64,000 bases of DNA, from positions 8,700,501-8,764,500 of the forward strand of contig OX326959.1 in assembly GCA_946800325.1 (NCBI GenBank), in the 5' to 3' direction. This DNA comes from Luzula sylvatica (Eukaryota; Streptophyta; Magnoliopsida; Poales; Juncaceae). The position numbers and the translations under genes are program-made. Of the stretch, positions 11,494-22,796 are shown one piece after another. Under the pieces are notes generated by a model. It was not told the DNA's origin, made no database searches, and was given only the letters and a program-made list of their open reading frames with translations. Positions within the stretch are counted from its first letter, which is position 1; every line of letters begins with the position of its first letter.

Positions 11494-12395
11494 TTTAAAA
11501 AGTTGATTCTTCTACTTGTTTTTTTCATATACCATATTGTATAATTAGTCTTCATATGCTAAAGTAACAAAAACGTAATAACTATTGATTTCATCGTACC
11601 CGACGCATCCGAACAAAGACAACATAAGTTCGAGTAACAACGTTATAAACATTATTATGTTGGCCAAGAACATATGACAGCACACGAAATCTCATCACAA
11701 CGAAGATAGGTACATAAGCGGGCATGTTGGTTTCGTCACTATGTTGTCTTCGGTTCTACGAGATGCACACACTTCCATTTCTCCTACGTTGTTTTCGGTT
11801 CTTCGAGAAATTTACTCAAATGACACACTTTTTATATAGAGTTTAAAGCAAAACAAAACAAAACTTCAAATACATTCATATGTAATAGCTTTAACATGAC
11901 AAATTATTTGACCTAAAATTAGTGTTGATTGAAAAAAAAAATGGCAAACAAGAGAAAGAAAACAAGCAAAACTAATGGATAAATTTAAAATAATCAATTA
12001 TAATTGCAATATTTATAAATTTCTCTAATTATTCTCTGAAAACTGTTCTAATATTGTTTGCAACATAATGGGACCAAATGTTGAATTTGGACTCTTGATA
12101 TTGCTGAAATTTAGTTACAAATAAATTCATATAAATTCCATTGTATTTTATCAAGGAGTAAAGTCTTATCTAAATTTCATAACTAAATGAGTAAAATAAT
12201 TGGGGGGACACTATTTCTTGGTAATGTTACAATGTACATAGATAAGTGAAAGTCGGAACTTTAAAATCTGGGTTTTCAATAGATTGTGCGTTCCGTTCCT
12301 TCTAAAAGTCATAAGCCGAAATTAAAATCTATGTTGTGATAAACGACCACTGCTCATGAATCCTTCAATTCCCTTCTCCGAGAAAGACCTAGTAA
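11494..12395. repeat. Left arm of the long inverted repeat around gene copy A
   Basis: The arm matches the complement of about 19145-19891. Shared phrases include CGTACCCGACGC near 11600, GGCCAAGAACATATGA, GACCAAATGTTGAATTTG and GTGAAAGTCGGAACTTTAAA. Identity is moderate (roughly 75-80 % by eye) with several indels. The pair encloses the gene, its minisatellite and its 3' flank in about 8.4 kb. Confidence 0.75.
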
Positions 12396-12544
12396 GGAAG
12401 CTCTTCAAGCTCTTCCTACGTTTGCGCTCAGCCATAATCGAGCAACAAAGCTCTTCGCTCTCTTCCTATGTTTGTGCTCAGCTATACTCGTGGAACGATA
12501 TTCAGGACGAAATTAGCAATGGCATTTACACTATATTTGTGTAG
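12356..12544 (+). CDS. Small uncertain frame (62 codons) at the inner end of the left arm
   Basis: The frame starts MNPSIPFSEKDLVRK and ends NGIYTIFV. It is identical in copy B (27256-27444). It has no recognised domain. The start overlaps sequence related to the 71-bp minisatellite unit on the opposite side of the gene. It may be noncoding. Confidence 0.15.
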   Translation: MNPSIPFSEKDLVRKLFKLFLRLRSAIIEQQSSSLSSYVCAQLYSWNDIQDEISNGIYTIFV

Positions 12545-14348
12545 AAATCCATATTTTTTGTATATGATCCGACGGACTATACCGTACAAAAATCTATACA
12601 CTTGAGATTCCCTCCATCATCTTAGAATTAGCACGTACATATGTTCTATATATTCATTCAATTTCTTCAAGCATACAATTACTACATGGCTTTATTTGTA
12701 TATATTGGATGCATGTTTCTCCGTTGTGTGAACTTTTATCTTCTAACCAACTTAAACAATAGGTCGTTGAAATTAATCATGTCATTATTGCCTTAATTTT
12801 CAGTACACACTTCACGTTGATTTGCAGTGATGATCGTGGTAAGACGATCTGTGATTGAAAATTGAAATGAAAGGGTGGATCATGAGAGATACTAAAATCG
12901 AGGAGATAAGAGAGTACCTCGTTTGAGAGAACATAAACAAGACCAATTGGGGTTACTCGGACAATAAATAGATCAAAATGAATCTTACTTGCACAATTAA
13001 GGGTTGATTTTGCTAGGGATCAATGCGATCACAGAATAAGCAAAAAAATTACAAAACAAGATGCTCGTAAAAATGTCAAAACCTAATATTTTCAAACAAA
13101 AAATGTAAACAAAATATTCATTTTAAAAAAATACAATAAAAGAAGTCAAACTCTATTATTACGTTTGGTTAGTTCATTTATTCTTTTCATGACAAACAAA
13201 AATTACAAGTTCCACAAGGCCATGTTTTTTTTCTAAAACAAAAATATTATTATAAAAAGTACTTCGAATAAAATAAATTATTCTAAATATTTTAATTATG
13301 GAAATATATATCTGCACACTTTCTATTGGAAAAAGACTGAATGAAATCTTCTTTTGGGAAAAAAATCAAGCTTGTAAACTAATTCACAAAAATAAATTAT
13401 TCTAATTATAGAAATATATAATGTGATATTTGAATCATTCTCATATAAAGATAGTATATGCAAGCTTCTATTAAAAAAGATTGAAGCAAAAAAAAAAACA
13501 TATTAGAAAAAATGTATCATATCTTCAATAACTATAATTTTAAAAATTCTTCAAATATGTTCGGTTGAATTTTCTTTTTATTTTGAGTCTCAAAATATAA
13601 TATATCAAACATAATTATTTTTGTAGGTTAAAGTTGTGAATAAATGATTTATAAAAGGACAATGCAAACGTGTGCGAATATAAATAATCGATTTTTTGAG
13701 TATTACTATTAGCATTTCAAGAAAAATTATACAATTTTCAGAATTCTTTTTTTTTGCTCAAAATTATTTGATATTAAAATTTCAAAAAAATGATTAAAAT
13801 GGAAGATAACTTTACATCACACAAATAACTTCTCAAACTTATAAACTTATATCAAATAGTATTTTTTTATTTTCAAATGTATAAATTTCAAAAATATCTA
13901 ATGATGTTAAAGAAATCATTATGATGATAATACTTTCTCGTTGTTACGGAACTTAATTTTCTTTTCTTTTTTGAGGCCTTTTTTGTGTGTTCGTGGCCGA
14001 AACTGGGCCCTTCCGTAATTTCTAAAGAACACATAAATCGAACTAGAATATTTCAGAGAGAGAAAAATAACAATAATAATGCTAAATAGATAAAAATTTA
14101 TAATAAACAAATAAATACAAAAGGAACAATAAAACTAAACTATCACACACTAATGTAATAAAATAAATCATAATCATAATAAAACCAAAACAAAATATAA
14201 AGAATAGCCTAAAATTAAATGATCCACCCACGTTTCATCATGAAGCCCGTGATTTTAAAGTACCAATATTGTACTCTTTCCTGTTTAGAAAAAAAAAAAA
14301 AATTGTTTAACAAAAAGAAAAAAATTAGAACATAATATACGAAAAATT
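12545..14348. other. AT-rich 3' flank of gene copy A
   Basis: No gene-like frame is visible. The stretch is A/T-rich with short homopolymers. Positions 14130-14245 match 10555-10675, the flank of the truncated array. It is present in copy B with a retroposon inserted at the site equivalent to about 13605. Confidence 0.6.
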
Positions 14349-17300
14349 TCAACTGAAAAAAATTATGATTACATTTCCTCTTGCGTGGTGCGGCAAGGGT
14401 TGTCTAGTCTGTTAAAAATAAATAAAATATGATAAATAAAAATTCGTACAAAAACCAAATAAATGAAAGAATAATTTAAAGTAGATACCCGAGACGTGAT
14501 CGAACCAGTACTGGAACTGGCCGATTGGGGGCTACTGGAGGTGGAACCCAACTCAAATACGGTCCTCCCAGAACGGGTACACGGCGTATATGAAATGATG
14601 CCCGTGTCCTAAACAATTGAAAAGCAAAATTAATTAATTTGTTGGAACAATTTTAGAGTGAATTATGGTCAGTAAAAATTTTAAAAAGCACAAGTACACA
14701 AAACTACTAGAATCAATAATTATACCTGAGAAGAGATGTTGGACCCGGTACTAGAGGCAGTGGAAAGCCTGGTACCCGACTCAGAACTGGTACCCAACTC
14801 AAATACGGTCCTCCCAGAACGGGTACGCGGCGTATATGAGACGATGGTCGTGTCCTAAACAATTGAAAAGCAAAATTAATTAATTAATTAATTTGTTGGA
14901 ACAATTTTAGAGTGAATTATGGTCAGTAATTTTTTTAAAAAGAACAAGTACACAAAACTACTAGAATCAGTAATTAAAAATACCTGAGAGGATATGTTGG
15001 ACCCGGTATTGGAGGCAGTGGAAAGCGTGGTACCAGAACTGGTACCCGACTCAGAACTGGTACCAACCTCAAGTACGGTCCCCCCAGAACGGGTACGCGG
15101 CGTATATGAGATGATGCCCGCGTCCTAAACAATTGAAAAGCAAAATTAATTAATTAACTAATTTGTTGGAACAATTTTAGAGTGAATTATGGTCAGTAAA
15201 TTTTTTTAAAAAAAAGTACACAAAACTACTAGAATCAATAATTAAAAATACCTGAGAGGATATGTTGGACCCGGTACTAGAGGCAGTGGAAAGTGTGGTA
15301 CCAGAACTGGTACCCGACTCAGAACTGGTACCAACCTCAAATACGGTCCTCCCAGAACGGGTAATCGGCGTATATGAGATGATGCCCGCGTCCTAAACAA
15401 TTGAAAAGCAAAATTAATTAATTAATTAATTTGTTGGAACAATTTTAGAGTGAATTATGGTCAGTAAATTTTTTAAAAATCACAAGTACACGAATCTACA
15501 AGAATCAATAAATTAAAATACCTGAGAGGATATGTTGGACCCGGTACTAAAGGCAGTGGAAAGTGTGGTACCAGAACTGGTACCCGACTCAGAACTGGTA
15601 CCAATCTCAAATACGGTCCTTCCAGAACGGGTACGCGGCGTATATGAGATGATGCCCGCGTCCTAAACAATTGAAAAGCAAAATTAATTAATTAATTAAT
15701 TTGTTGGAATAATTTTAGAGTGAATTATGGTCAGTAAATTTTTTAAAAAAAAGTACACAAAACTACTAGAATCAATAATTAAAAATACCTGAGAGGATAT
15801 GTTGGACCCAGTACTAGAGGCAGTGGAAAGTGTGGTACCAGAACTGGTACCCGACTCAGAACTGGTACCAACCACAAATATGGTCCTCCCAGAACGGGTA
15901 CGCGGCGTATATGAGATGATGCCCGCGTCCTAAACAATTGAAAAGCAAAATTAATTAATTAATTAATTTGTTGGAACAATTTTAGAGTGAATTATGGTCA
16001 GTAAATTTTTTAAAAAGCACAAGTACACGAATCTACAAGAATCAATAAATTAAAATACCTGAGAGGAGATGGTGGACCCCGTACTGGAGGCAGTGGAAAG
16101 CGGGGTACCAAAACTGGTACCCGACTCAGAACTGGTACCCAACCCAAATACGGTCCCATAACGGGTACGGCCCGTGTCCTACACAATTGGAAAGGAAAAT
16201 TAATTAATTACTTCGTTGGAACGATTTTCAAGTGAATTATGGTGAGTAAAAAATAAAAAATAAATAAAAGAAACACAAAACTATCAGAATCAATCATTTA
16301 AGATACCTGAGTGGAGCTGGTGGACGCGGTACTGGATGCTGTGGAAAGGGTACTGCCAAAACTGGTACCCGACTCAGCACTGGTACCCAACCGAAATACG
16401 GTCCCAGAACGGGTACGGCCCGTGTCCTAAACAATCGAAAAGGAAAATTAATTTATTGGAACGATTTTAAAATGAATTCTGGTGAGTACAAATTAGAAAA
16501 AAAAACACAAGAAACGCAAAACTATTAAAATGAGTAATTTAAGATACCTGAGTGGAGATGGTGGATGCGGTACTGGAGGCGGTGGAAAGGGTGGTACCAA
16601 AACTGGTACCCGAGTCATAACTGGTACCACCAAAGGCTGGGCCGAGAGCTATGGTACCAGAATCGGTACGCACATCAGAGATGATGCTCGTGTCCTGAAG
16701 AATTGAAATCAAAATGTTAGTTTCGTAACCAATCTCAATCGTGAATTTAACATTGTTGATAACATTAACATACGCATAATTGTTTTCGAAATGTTATAAG
16801 AAAGATTTCATACCTCAGCAGGAGTAGAATGAGGAGGAGAAAGGAGGGGTGGTGGTGCTGATGTCATGATGACATCATCTTCTGCCTCCAAAATAAAAGC
16901 ATGCCGAGCCCTAGGCGGAGCAATCAGCAAAGCTGCACCAAAAAGAAAACATAAAACTCTTCAGATGAATATCATTATTACATTGATTAAAAAAATAAAG
17001 TGATCTAAATCTATAATATATATTATATTGATTAAAAAATAAAGTGATACAATAAAATTAAAGGACCTTTGACGGCGACGCGGATGCCAGAGCGAGAGAA
17101 TCGAAGTTTGATCTCATAGCATACAAAGCGTAGCCTCCCCTCAATTCGCAAAAATCCAGATTTGCGGTATAAAATGTGACTGGCCCAAACGCAAACCTGA
17201 AAATTAAATAAAAAATAATCATTTTATGAAACTTAATCAATTATGTAACTTTAGGCTTCGTCTCATAATCATAATCATTAACAATTAGTTATTTAACTAG

Positions 17301-18549
17301 CAATTCCATTCAATTCAATTTTACTGAAATATTATTTTTCAGAGTTATTTTTTTTACTGTTTTGAATTTGTTTACCAACTCAAATCAATGATATATTATT
17401 CTAAATAGAATAAGAATATGCCTTGTTTTGCCTACATAAATAACAATACTCTGTGATAATATAAAATAAATCCCTACATTTATTTACTGAATCATTTCCA
17501 AATAAACAAAAATTAGCAAGCCAGATAAATATTAATTTCATAATTCTTACCTGTGACTGCGAGATCAGAGTCGCCATGGAGAGCACAACTCTCTGCCAGT
17601 CAAAACGCGCCAGGTGGAGAGTAGCAATCCCATACCCTCCAGAAACATGGCTAGATGATACCTAACAATATTTGTCAAACAAGAGATAAATAAACAGTTA
17701 AATAAAAATAAAAAATAAAAATTATAATTATAATTAATTTAATAAATGCACTCACTACCTTGCTACTTGCTACTTGCTATTGATATCAAACATTATTTAT
17801 TAGTTCATCCTATTTAATTATTTTATACTTAAGATAAGAGAAGAAACAAAATCCTAATTTATTTATAATTTGGGGAAATTGCCATTCAATTGGGCCAATT
17901 AATTGGGTTAATTGGAATTAATTGGGGATCAAACTGAATGTTAAATACGTCGACAAGACCGATTCCAAAAATGTGAAAAAAATACCTCTAGTCGTGGTAC
18001 TCTAGCTACCAGCATTGGCCTAGTCGGAAAAAACCAACTCGGCATCGATCGAGGAAGAGCCACCTGGACAGCTCCCTGCACCTATAAAATTCAAAAATTA
18101 TTTTCAAAAATAAAATTAGAATAAATTCGTTAGAATTCCATCCAATTTCCATGCCTACTTTACTTATAATTTCCTAAGTTTTTTATCATTTGGGGAAATT
18201 GGATCAAATTAAGTTGAACTTGCATAAATAAGGGCTCATGATTCATCAAGTGAAGACCAATTGGGTTAATTGGGGATCAAACGGAATGAATGTTAAATTA
18301 TTAAATTGTTAATCAATTACCATACGGAATATAATACTTTACCTCAGTAGCACTCCGTGCAGCAACAAACCTTAACGGGGCGACCTGGGGAAGAGCTCGG
18401 GCTGCCAGAGCAGACGACCCAACATCTGAAGCGGCCGGAGGACAGGCGTCACGGCGCCGGCGCCGATGTGGCATCCACAATGCAGCTCCGGCAATGGCCA
18501 AAGTTGCTACGGAAAGCAGAGCAGTAATCATTACTCGTTTATTCTCCAT
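14349..18549 (-). CDS. Exon-array gene, copy A: membrane-anchored protein with nine Gly/Thr/Ser-rich exon-encoded repeats (function unknown)
   Basis: My model has 15 exons (minus strand): 18549-18343, 18081-17986, 17661-17551, 17196-17067, 16932-16814, 16694-16548, 16426-16307, 16178-16059, 15929-15789, 15662-15522, 15392-15252, 15124-14984, 14854-14726, 14608-14489, 14408-14349, giving 640 codons. All introns are GT-AG and the phases agree throughout; only the exon 4/5 junction is not phase 0. Exon 1 encodes a hydrophobic segment (residues about 7-26, ITALLSVATLAIAGAALWM) followed by five Arg, suggesting a signal anchor with the long C-terminal part on the cytosolic side. Exons 2-5 (residues 70-221) match nothing I recognise and end in a Pro-rich stretch. 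Exons 6-14 encode 40-49-residue repeats rich in GTSSESGTSSGT and STASSTGS. The last exon adds 19 residues ending in IIIFFS. The start at 18549 is preferred to an in-frame ATG at 18627, which lies close to the expected transcription start. The model is supported by an intact paralogue. Confidence 0.65.
14489..16694 (-). repeat. Tandem exon-intron array, nine units (copy A)
   Basis: Nine units of about 241-270 bp each contain one phase-0 exon (147, 120, 120, 141, 141, 141, 141, 129, 120 bp) and one intron of about 118-130 bp. Exon starts read TTTAG/GACACGGGC or GACGCGGGC and ends read TCTCAG/GTATTT. Each exon holds the hairpin-forming pair GGTACCAG-TT-CTGGTACC, encoding GTSSGT. Introns are nearly as similar as exons, so the units multiplied recently. 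Confidence 0.9.
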
Positions 18550-18648
18550 TATCCAACTCGAAAATGAAATTATCTTTTGACAAATTGTAAATGAAATTAT
18601 CCAACTCGAAAATGAAACAATAATCATATGGCCTTTTAGAAGATGAAG

Positions 18649-18663
18649 GAGGATATATAAAGT
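18649..18663 (-). promoter_or_regulatory. TATA box of gene copy A
   Basis: The minus strand reads CACTTTATATATCC about 100 bp upstream of the chosen start codon. It is kept in copy B near 34318-34330. A start of transcription about 30 bp downstream would leave a 5' leader of roughly 75 nt holding two copies of a CCAACTCGAAAATGAAA-like phrase. Confidence 0.5.
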
Positions 18664-18756
18664 GGAAGGAACAGGTGATATGCAGCAGTCCCATTTCGTA
18701 TTGTTGGTCTGAGAACCGTTCCGTTGCTCTAATTTTGGTATGAAATCAGTTGATTA

Positions 18757-19140
18757 CTCGATGAATTGGTCTGAGAGAGACAAGGGAATGGGATTCAAGA
18801 ACAGATTTGAGGTGTGTTTGTTGTTTAATCGATGAATTGGTCTGAGAGAGAGAAGGGAATGGGATTCAAGAACAGATTTGAGGTGCGTTTGTTGTTTACT
18901 CGATGAATTGGTCTGAGAGAGAGAAGGGAATGGGATTCAAGAACAGATTTGAGGTGTGTTTGTTGTTTACTCGATGGATTGGTCTGAGAGAGAGAAGGGA
19001 ATGGGATTCAAGAACAGATTTGAGGTGTGTTTGTTGTTTACTCGATGAATTGGTCTCAGAGAGAGAAGGGAATGTGATTCAAGAACAGATTTGAGGTATG
19101 TCTGTTGTTTACTCGGTGCATGTGCATTGGTCTGAGAGAG
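18757..19140. repeat. 71-bp minisatellite upstream of gene copy A (about 5.4 units)
   Basis: Units start with CTCGATGAATTGGTCTGAG at 18757, 18828 (as ATCG), 18899, 18970, 19041 and 19112, spaced exactly 71 bp. Because 71 is not a multiple of 3, reading frames across it shift unit by unit and are incidental. It starts about 200 bp 5' of the start codon, in the promoter region. Confidence 0.95.
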
Positions 19141-19144
19141 AGAA

Positions 19145-19891
19145 GGGAATGGGATTCAAAGATCAGTTGTTTACCACGAGTTAGAATTTTAAGTTCGGTT
19201 TATCACTTTTGCAGGGAAAGCAACGTACGGTATTTTGAAAATCCAGATTTTCAAGTTCTGACTTTCACTCATCTACGTACATTCTCAAGAACTCATTTAA
19301 TTATGAAAACAAAGCAATTTATATCAACTTATTCCTAACTACAACTACACTTGAGCAAATACCAAAAGATCAAATTCAACATTTGGTCACATTATGATGT
19401 AAACAATATTAGAACAATTTATTAGAAAATAATAAGAGAAATTAAAGAAATATTGCGATTATAATTAATTGTTTTAAATTTATCACATCGTGTTTCTTAT
19501 TTTCTTTATCTTTTCTCCCATCATTTTCAAAAAATAGTAATTTTAGGTTAAATAATTTGTCATGTCGAAACTTTCACATATGAAGAACCGAATACAATGT
19601 AGGACAAATGAAAGTTTGTGCAACTCGAAGAACTGAAGACGACGTAGTGACGAACCCAACAAGCCCGTTTATGTACCTAACTTCGTCGTGATGATATTTC
19701 GTGCGCGGTCATATGTTCTTGGCCAACATCGTAGTGTTCATAACGTTGTTACTCAAACTTATGTTGTCTTTGTTCGGATGCGTCGGGTACGACGAAATCA
19801 AAGTTTATTATGTTTTTTATCACTTTAGCATATGAGGACTAATTATGTAATATGGTATTTGAAAAAACAAATACACGAATAACCTTTTAAA
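19145..19891. repeat. Right arm of the long inverted repeat around gene copy A
   Basis: This is the complement of about 11494-12395 (see that entry). The outer edge is near AACCTTTTAAA; the inner edge merges into the minisatellite. I see no clear target-site duplication outside the arms. Confidence 0.72.
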
Positions 19892-21067
19892 CAATTAATA
19901 TTTTTAAATATATTACAATGATTATTCTTTTATCAACAATAACTTTGAAAATCCATCGTATAGGTTGGGAATGACCCGAGTTATTTATCATTTTCATAAT
20001 AATTTCCATAATTAAACGTGAATATAAATACAATAATAATTGTTTATATATCACGTTGATAAATAATTGCATAACAATACAAGTCATATATTTAATACTA
20101 TTAGTATATTTAAAATTATCCTTTGAAAAAATTAATATGGTAATAAATTAATTGAAAAGGATATAAAAATTATTATTTTCTAATTTAATCTATTTTTCCT
20201 GATTTTTGGGTATTATACTAATGATTTATACAAGCAAAAAAAAAATTCAAAAGGTAGAAGTAAAAAAACATCTTTTCATGCTGATTTCTTGAATATTCAT
20301 ATATGTACAAGCATATATATAAATTCAGTACATAATTATCATATATTTACTAAATTTTTTATTTCTTTTTTTTCGGTGACTAACAATATTCCTCTTGTTT
20401 TTATTAAACTTTTCAGTTATTAATTATAATATAACAAATTTCACAAAATTATTATGTTATTATAAATATTATTATTATATTATTTCTATTAATATATTAA
20501 TATAATTAATTTTTATTATTCTATTATTACTATTATTATTATATTACGACTATTATTTATACAAAATTAATTTGTTATGTGAAAATAATATTATTATATA
20601 TTAATAATAACAGAATATGGAAAATATTATTACATTATTATATTTTCAGAAATTTATATTATTATATTACAATATTATTATTGAAATATAATATTATAAT
20701 ATTATTATTGAAATATAATATTATAATATTATAATTTAAATATAATATTATATTAGTATTGGAGTTTATGACAATAGAATATGGATCTATTTTTTTAAGA
20801 ATATCAAAAATATATTTTAAATATCGCATCATTGATTATATAATATAATATATGACATGTCATTGTGTATGTGTCAAGTTAACGGATACATAAACATTTA
20901 ATCGATGGAAAGATTATATATGATCTAACATAATAATTCACGTGTTAAAAATGAATCATATAAAAGTTGAGGAACCAAAAAAACACAAACTCAAAAGTTA
21001 AGGAGCCAATTTAGACTTTTCTCATTTTAAAACAACATATACAAAAATAATAAAAAAAAATTATATA
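19892..21067. other. Very AT-rich tail of copy A
   Basis: The stretch is dominated by ATT/TAA words, especially from about 20400 to 20760. No gene or recognisable element is seen. It is shared with copy B to about 37315. Confidence 0.6.
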
Positions 21068-21835
21068 TATTTTTTGATATATTTAGCCCGTAGGCCCCCT
21101 ACCCTACCCCTAATCCCCTACCCTACTCTACCCTACTAAGACTACCTAGTTTTTTTCCCTTGTTCCCGACCGGGTTCGAACCCAAGTCTCCTGTGTAGTA
21201 GCCCAGAAAAATTGTATATTATATTATATTGTTGAGTTGTGAAATTATTAATATATTTTTGATAATAAAAAATTAAAAAACATTGAAAAAATGATAAGTA
21301 TTTATATTATATTAAATATATTTGCAATATATATTTAAAAATATTTGTATATTATATTACAATATTTAACTAATTATATTTAAAAATAATAAGTATGAAT
21401 ACAAAAAAATTTACATAATTTTAAAAATTAAGATTTAAAAAATTATGAATTATAATTGAAGTTTGGTAATATATGAACCAAGATAATTATAAATAATTAT
21501 GAATTATAATTTAAGCTCGGTTTGTATGTCCAAATTATATATGTAAGGAAATTAACTAATTTTATTATTTTGTATGATATTAAAAAATTATATATATTAT
21601 TTTGTAATATTATTTTGTAATATTATTTTGTGTCTACAAATTCATATTGGTTGCTCAAAATATAAATAAAATTATGAAAGTTTTTTGAAATATATTATGT
21701 TATTATTTCGTATTACTAATTTGTACTCCATCCAAACAAATCTTTAGTTGTTAGTAGTATAATTAGTCGAACCATTCTAATGCAATCGGATCCTTCGAGA
21801 CATTATTATTTGAATGAGAATTAGAGAGAGTTTAT
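21068..21835. other. AT-rich spacer between the duplicates, with a C-rich and tRNA-B-box-like patch
   Basis: Positions about 21092-21143 are rich in CCCTA/CCCCTA words, so the minus strand carries repeated GGGTA/GGGGT runs. Positions about 21165-21200 contain CGGGTTCGAACCC, which resembles a tRNA/SINE B box, but no A box or cloverleaf is visible. The remainder is AT-rich without genes. Confidence 0.5.
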
Positions 21836-22082
21836 TTGACTGTTGTATTTGTGGATTGTTGTATTTGTGGATTGTCGTATTCGGATTGTTGTATTTGTGG
21901 ATTGTGGTATTTTGGGTTGTCGTGGTTTATTTGAATTGTCGTGGTTTCATTTTCTGGATTGTTGTATTTGTGGTTTTTCGTATTTTGGGGTTTATTCGAA
22001 TTTTCGAGGTTTCATTTTCGTGCCTTATTTGAATTGTCGTTGCTTATTTGGATTGTTTGTATTTGTTTAATTGTCGTGGCTT
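21836..22082 (+). repeat. Degenerate ATTGTTGTATTTGTGG tandem repeat
   Basis: A 15-20-bp word (GGATTGTTGTATTTGTGG and variants with GTCG) recurs about ten times. Frames through it give Val/Phe/Leu/Trp-rich strings in two registers and are not genes. Confidence 0.75.
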
Positions 22083-22585
22083 TATTATAATTATTAAAAT
22101 ATTATTAATATAAATTTAATATTATTTAATTATTCATTTAATATTAATATTATTAATATAAATTTAATATTATTTAATTATTTATTAATTATTATAATTA
22201 TTAAAATAAATTTATTATTATTTAATTATTTATTTATATTATTAATATAAATTTAATATAATTTAATTAGTTATTAAAATAAATTTATTATTATTTAATT
22301 ATTTATTTTTATATTATTAATATAAATTTAATATAATTTAATTATTTATTAAAATAAATTTATTATTATTTAATTATTTATTTATATTATTAATATAAAT
22401 TTAATATTATTTAATTATTTATTAAAATAAATTTATTATTATTTAATTATTTATTTTTATATTATTAATATAAATTTAATATAATTTAATTATTTATTAC
22501 TATAAATGTATTATTATTTAATTATTTATTTATTTATTTATATTATTAATATAAATTTAATATTATTTAATTATTTATTAAAATA
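22083..22585. repeat. AT-rich minisatellite, unit about 100 bp
   Basis: Blocks of AAATAAATTTATTATTATTT, TAATTATTTATT and TATTAATATAAATTTAATAT alternate in the same order four to five times. It lies between the degenerate TTGTGG repeat and the CACTA end. Confidence 0.8.
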
Positions 22586-22796
22586 AAGGTTCTGCGACGG
22601 CCCGCCAGAGAAAGGTTCTGCGACGGCCCGCCGGAGAAAGAACAACCGTCGGAAAAAATGACATCAGCGACGGCCCGTCGGAAAAAGTGACATCAGCGAC
22701 GCCCCTTTCAGCGACGGAAGATCAGCGACGGGATGCCGTCGGTAAAATTTTCAGCGACGGTTTTTACCGTCGCTGATGTGCAGATCTGTTGTAGTG
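22586..22796 (-). mobile_element. Terminal segment of a CACTA (En/Spm-type) DNA transposon
   Basis: The right end reads on the minus strand CACTACAACAGATCTGC, a CACTA-type terminus. Subterminal repeats of CAGCGACGG/CCGTCGCTG follow, including the perfect palindrome TCAGCGACGG-(spacer)-CCGTCGCTGA near 22750-22776. The element stops exactly where copy B begins (22797). I found no matching opposite end, so it is truncated or the other end diverged. Confidence 0.78.

Larger units (their letters stand above)
9235..21067. repeat. Segmental duplication, copy A
   Basis: The sequence aligns in direct orientation with 22797-37315, about 98-99 % identical by eye. The alignment starts at GTTGATCTATAACTG (9235 and 22797) and fades at about 21067 and 37315. 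Copy A lacks the hAT-like MITE, Helitron, retroposon and 0.5-kb insertion of copy B. It has about 115 bp near 20880-20990 that copy B has lost. It contains gene copy A, its upstream minisatellite and the inverted arms. Confidence 0.93.

Noticed and set aside
11075..11506. Phe/Gly/Ser-rich frames of 108-143 codons (also at 25268-25709)
   Set aside because: Several overlapping registers are open at once across the TTCGG-rich repeat, which is the mark of low-complexity DNA.
17058..17240. Alternative frame of exon 4 (FAFGPVTFYTANLDF...) which looks protein-like
   Set aside because: Only the other register keeps phase with exon 3 (phase 0) and with exon 5, whose other two frames contain stops. 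The chosen register is the only one giving a continuous message.
18549..18627. Upstream in-frame ATG at 18627 as the start of gene copy A
   Set aside because: It lies only about 22-35 bp from the TATA box, at or before the likely transcription start, and would add a repeated SFSSWII segment from the leader. The ATG at 18549 gives a standard anchor.
18903..19338. Plus-strand frames of 63-77 codons with MNWSEREKGMGFKNR and similar
   Set aside because: They cross the 71-bp minisatellite; 71 is not a multiple of 3, so the frame is not kept from unit to unit.
21160..21205. Possible tRNA gene (CGGGTTCGAACCC B-box-like word)
   Set aside because: No A box, acceptor stem or cloverleaf can be formed on either strand; at most a SINE relic.
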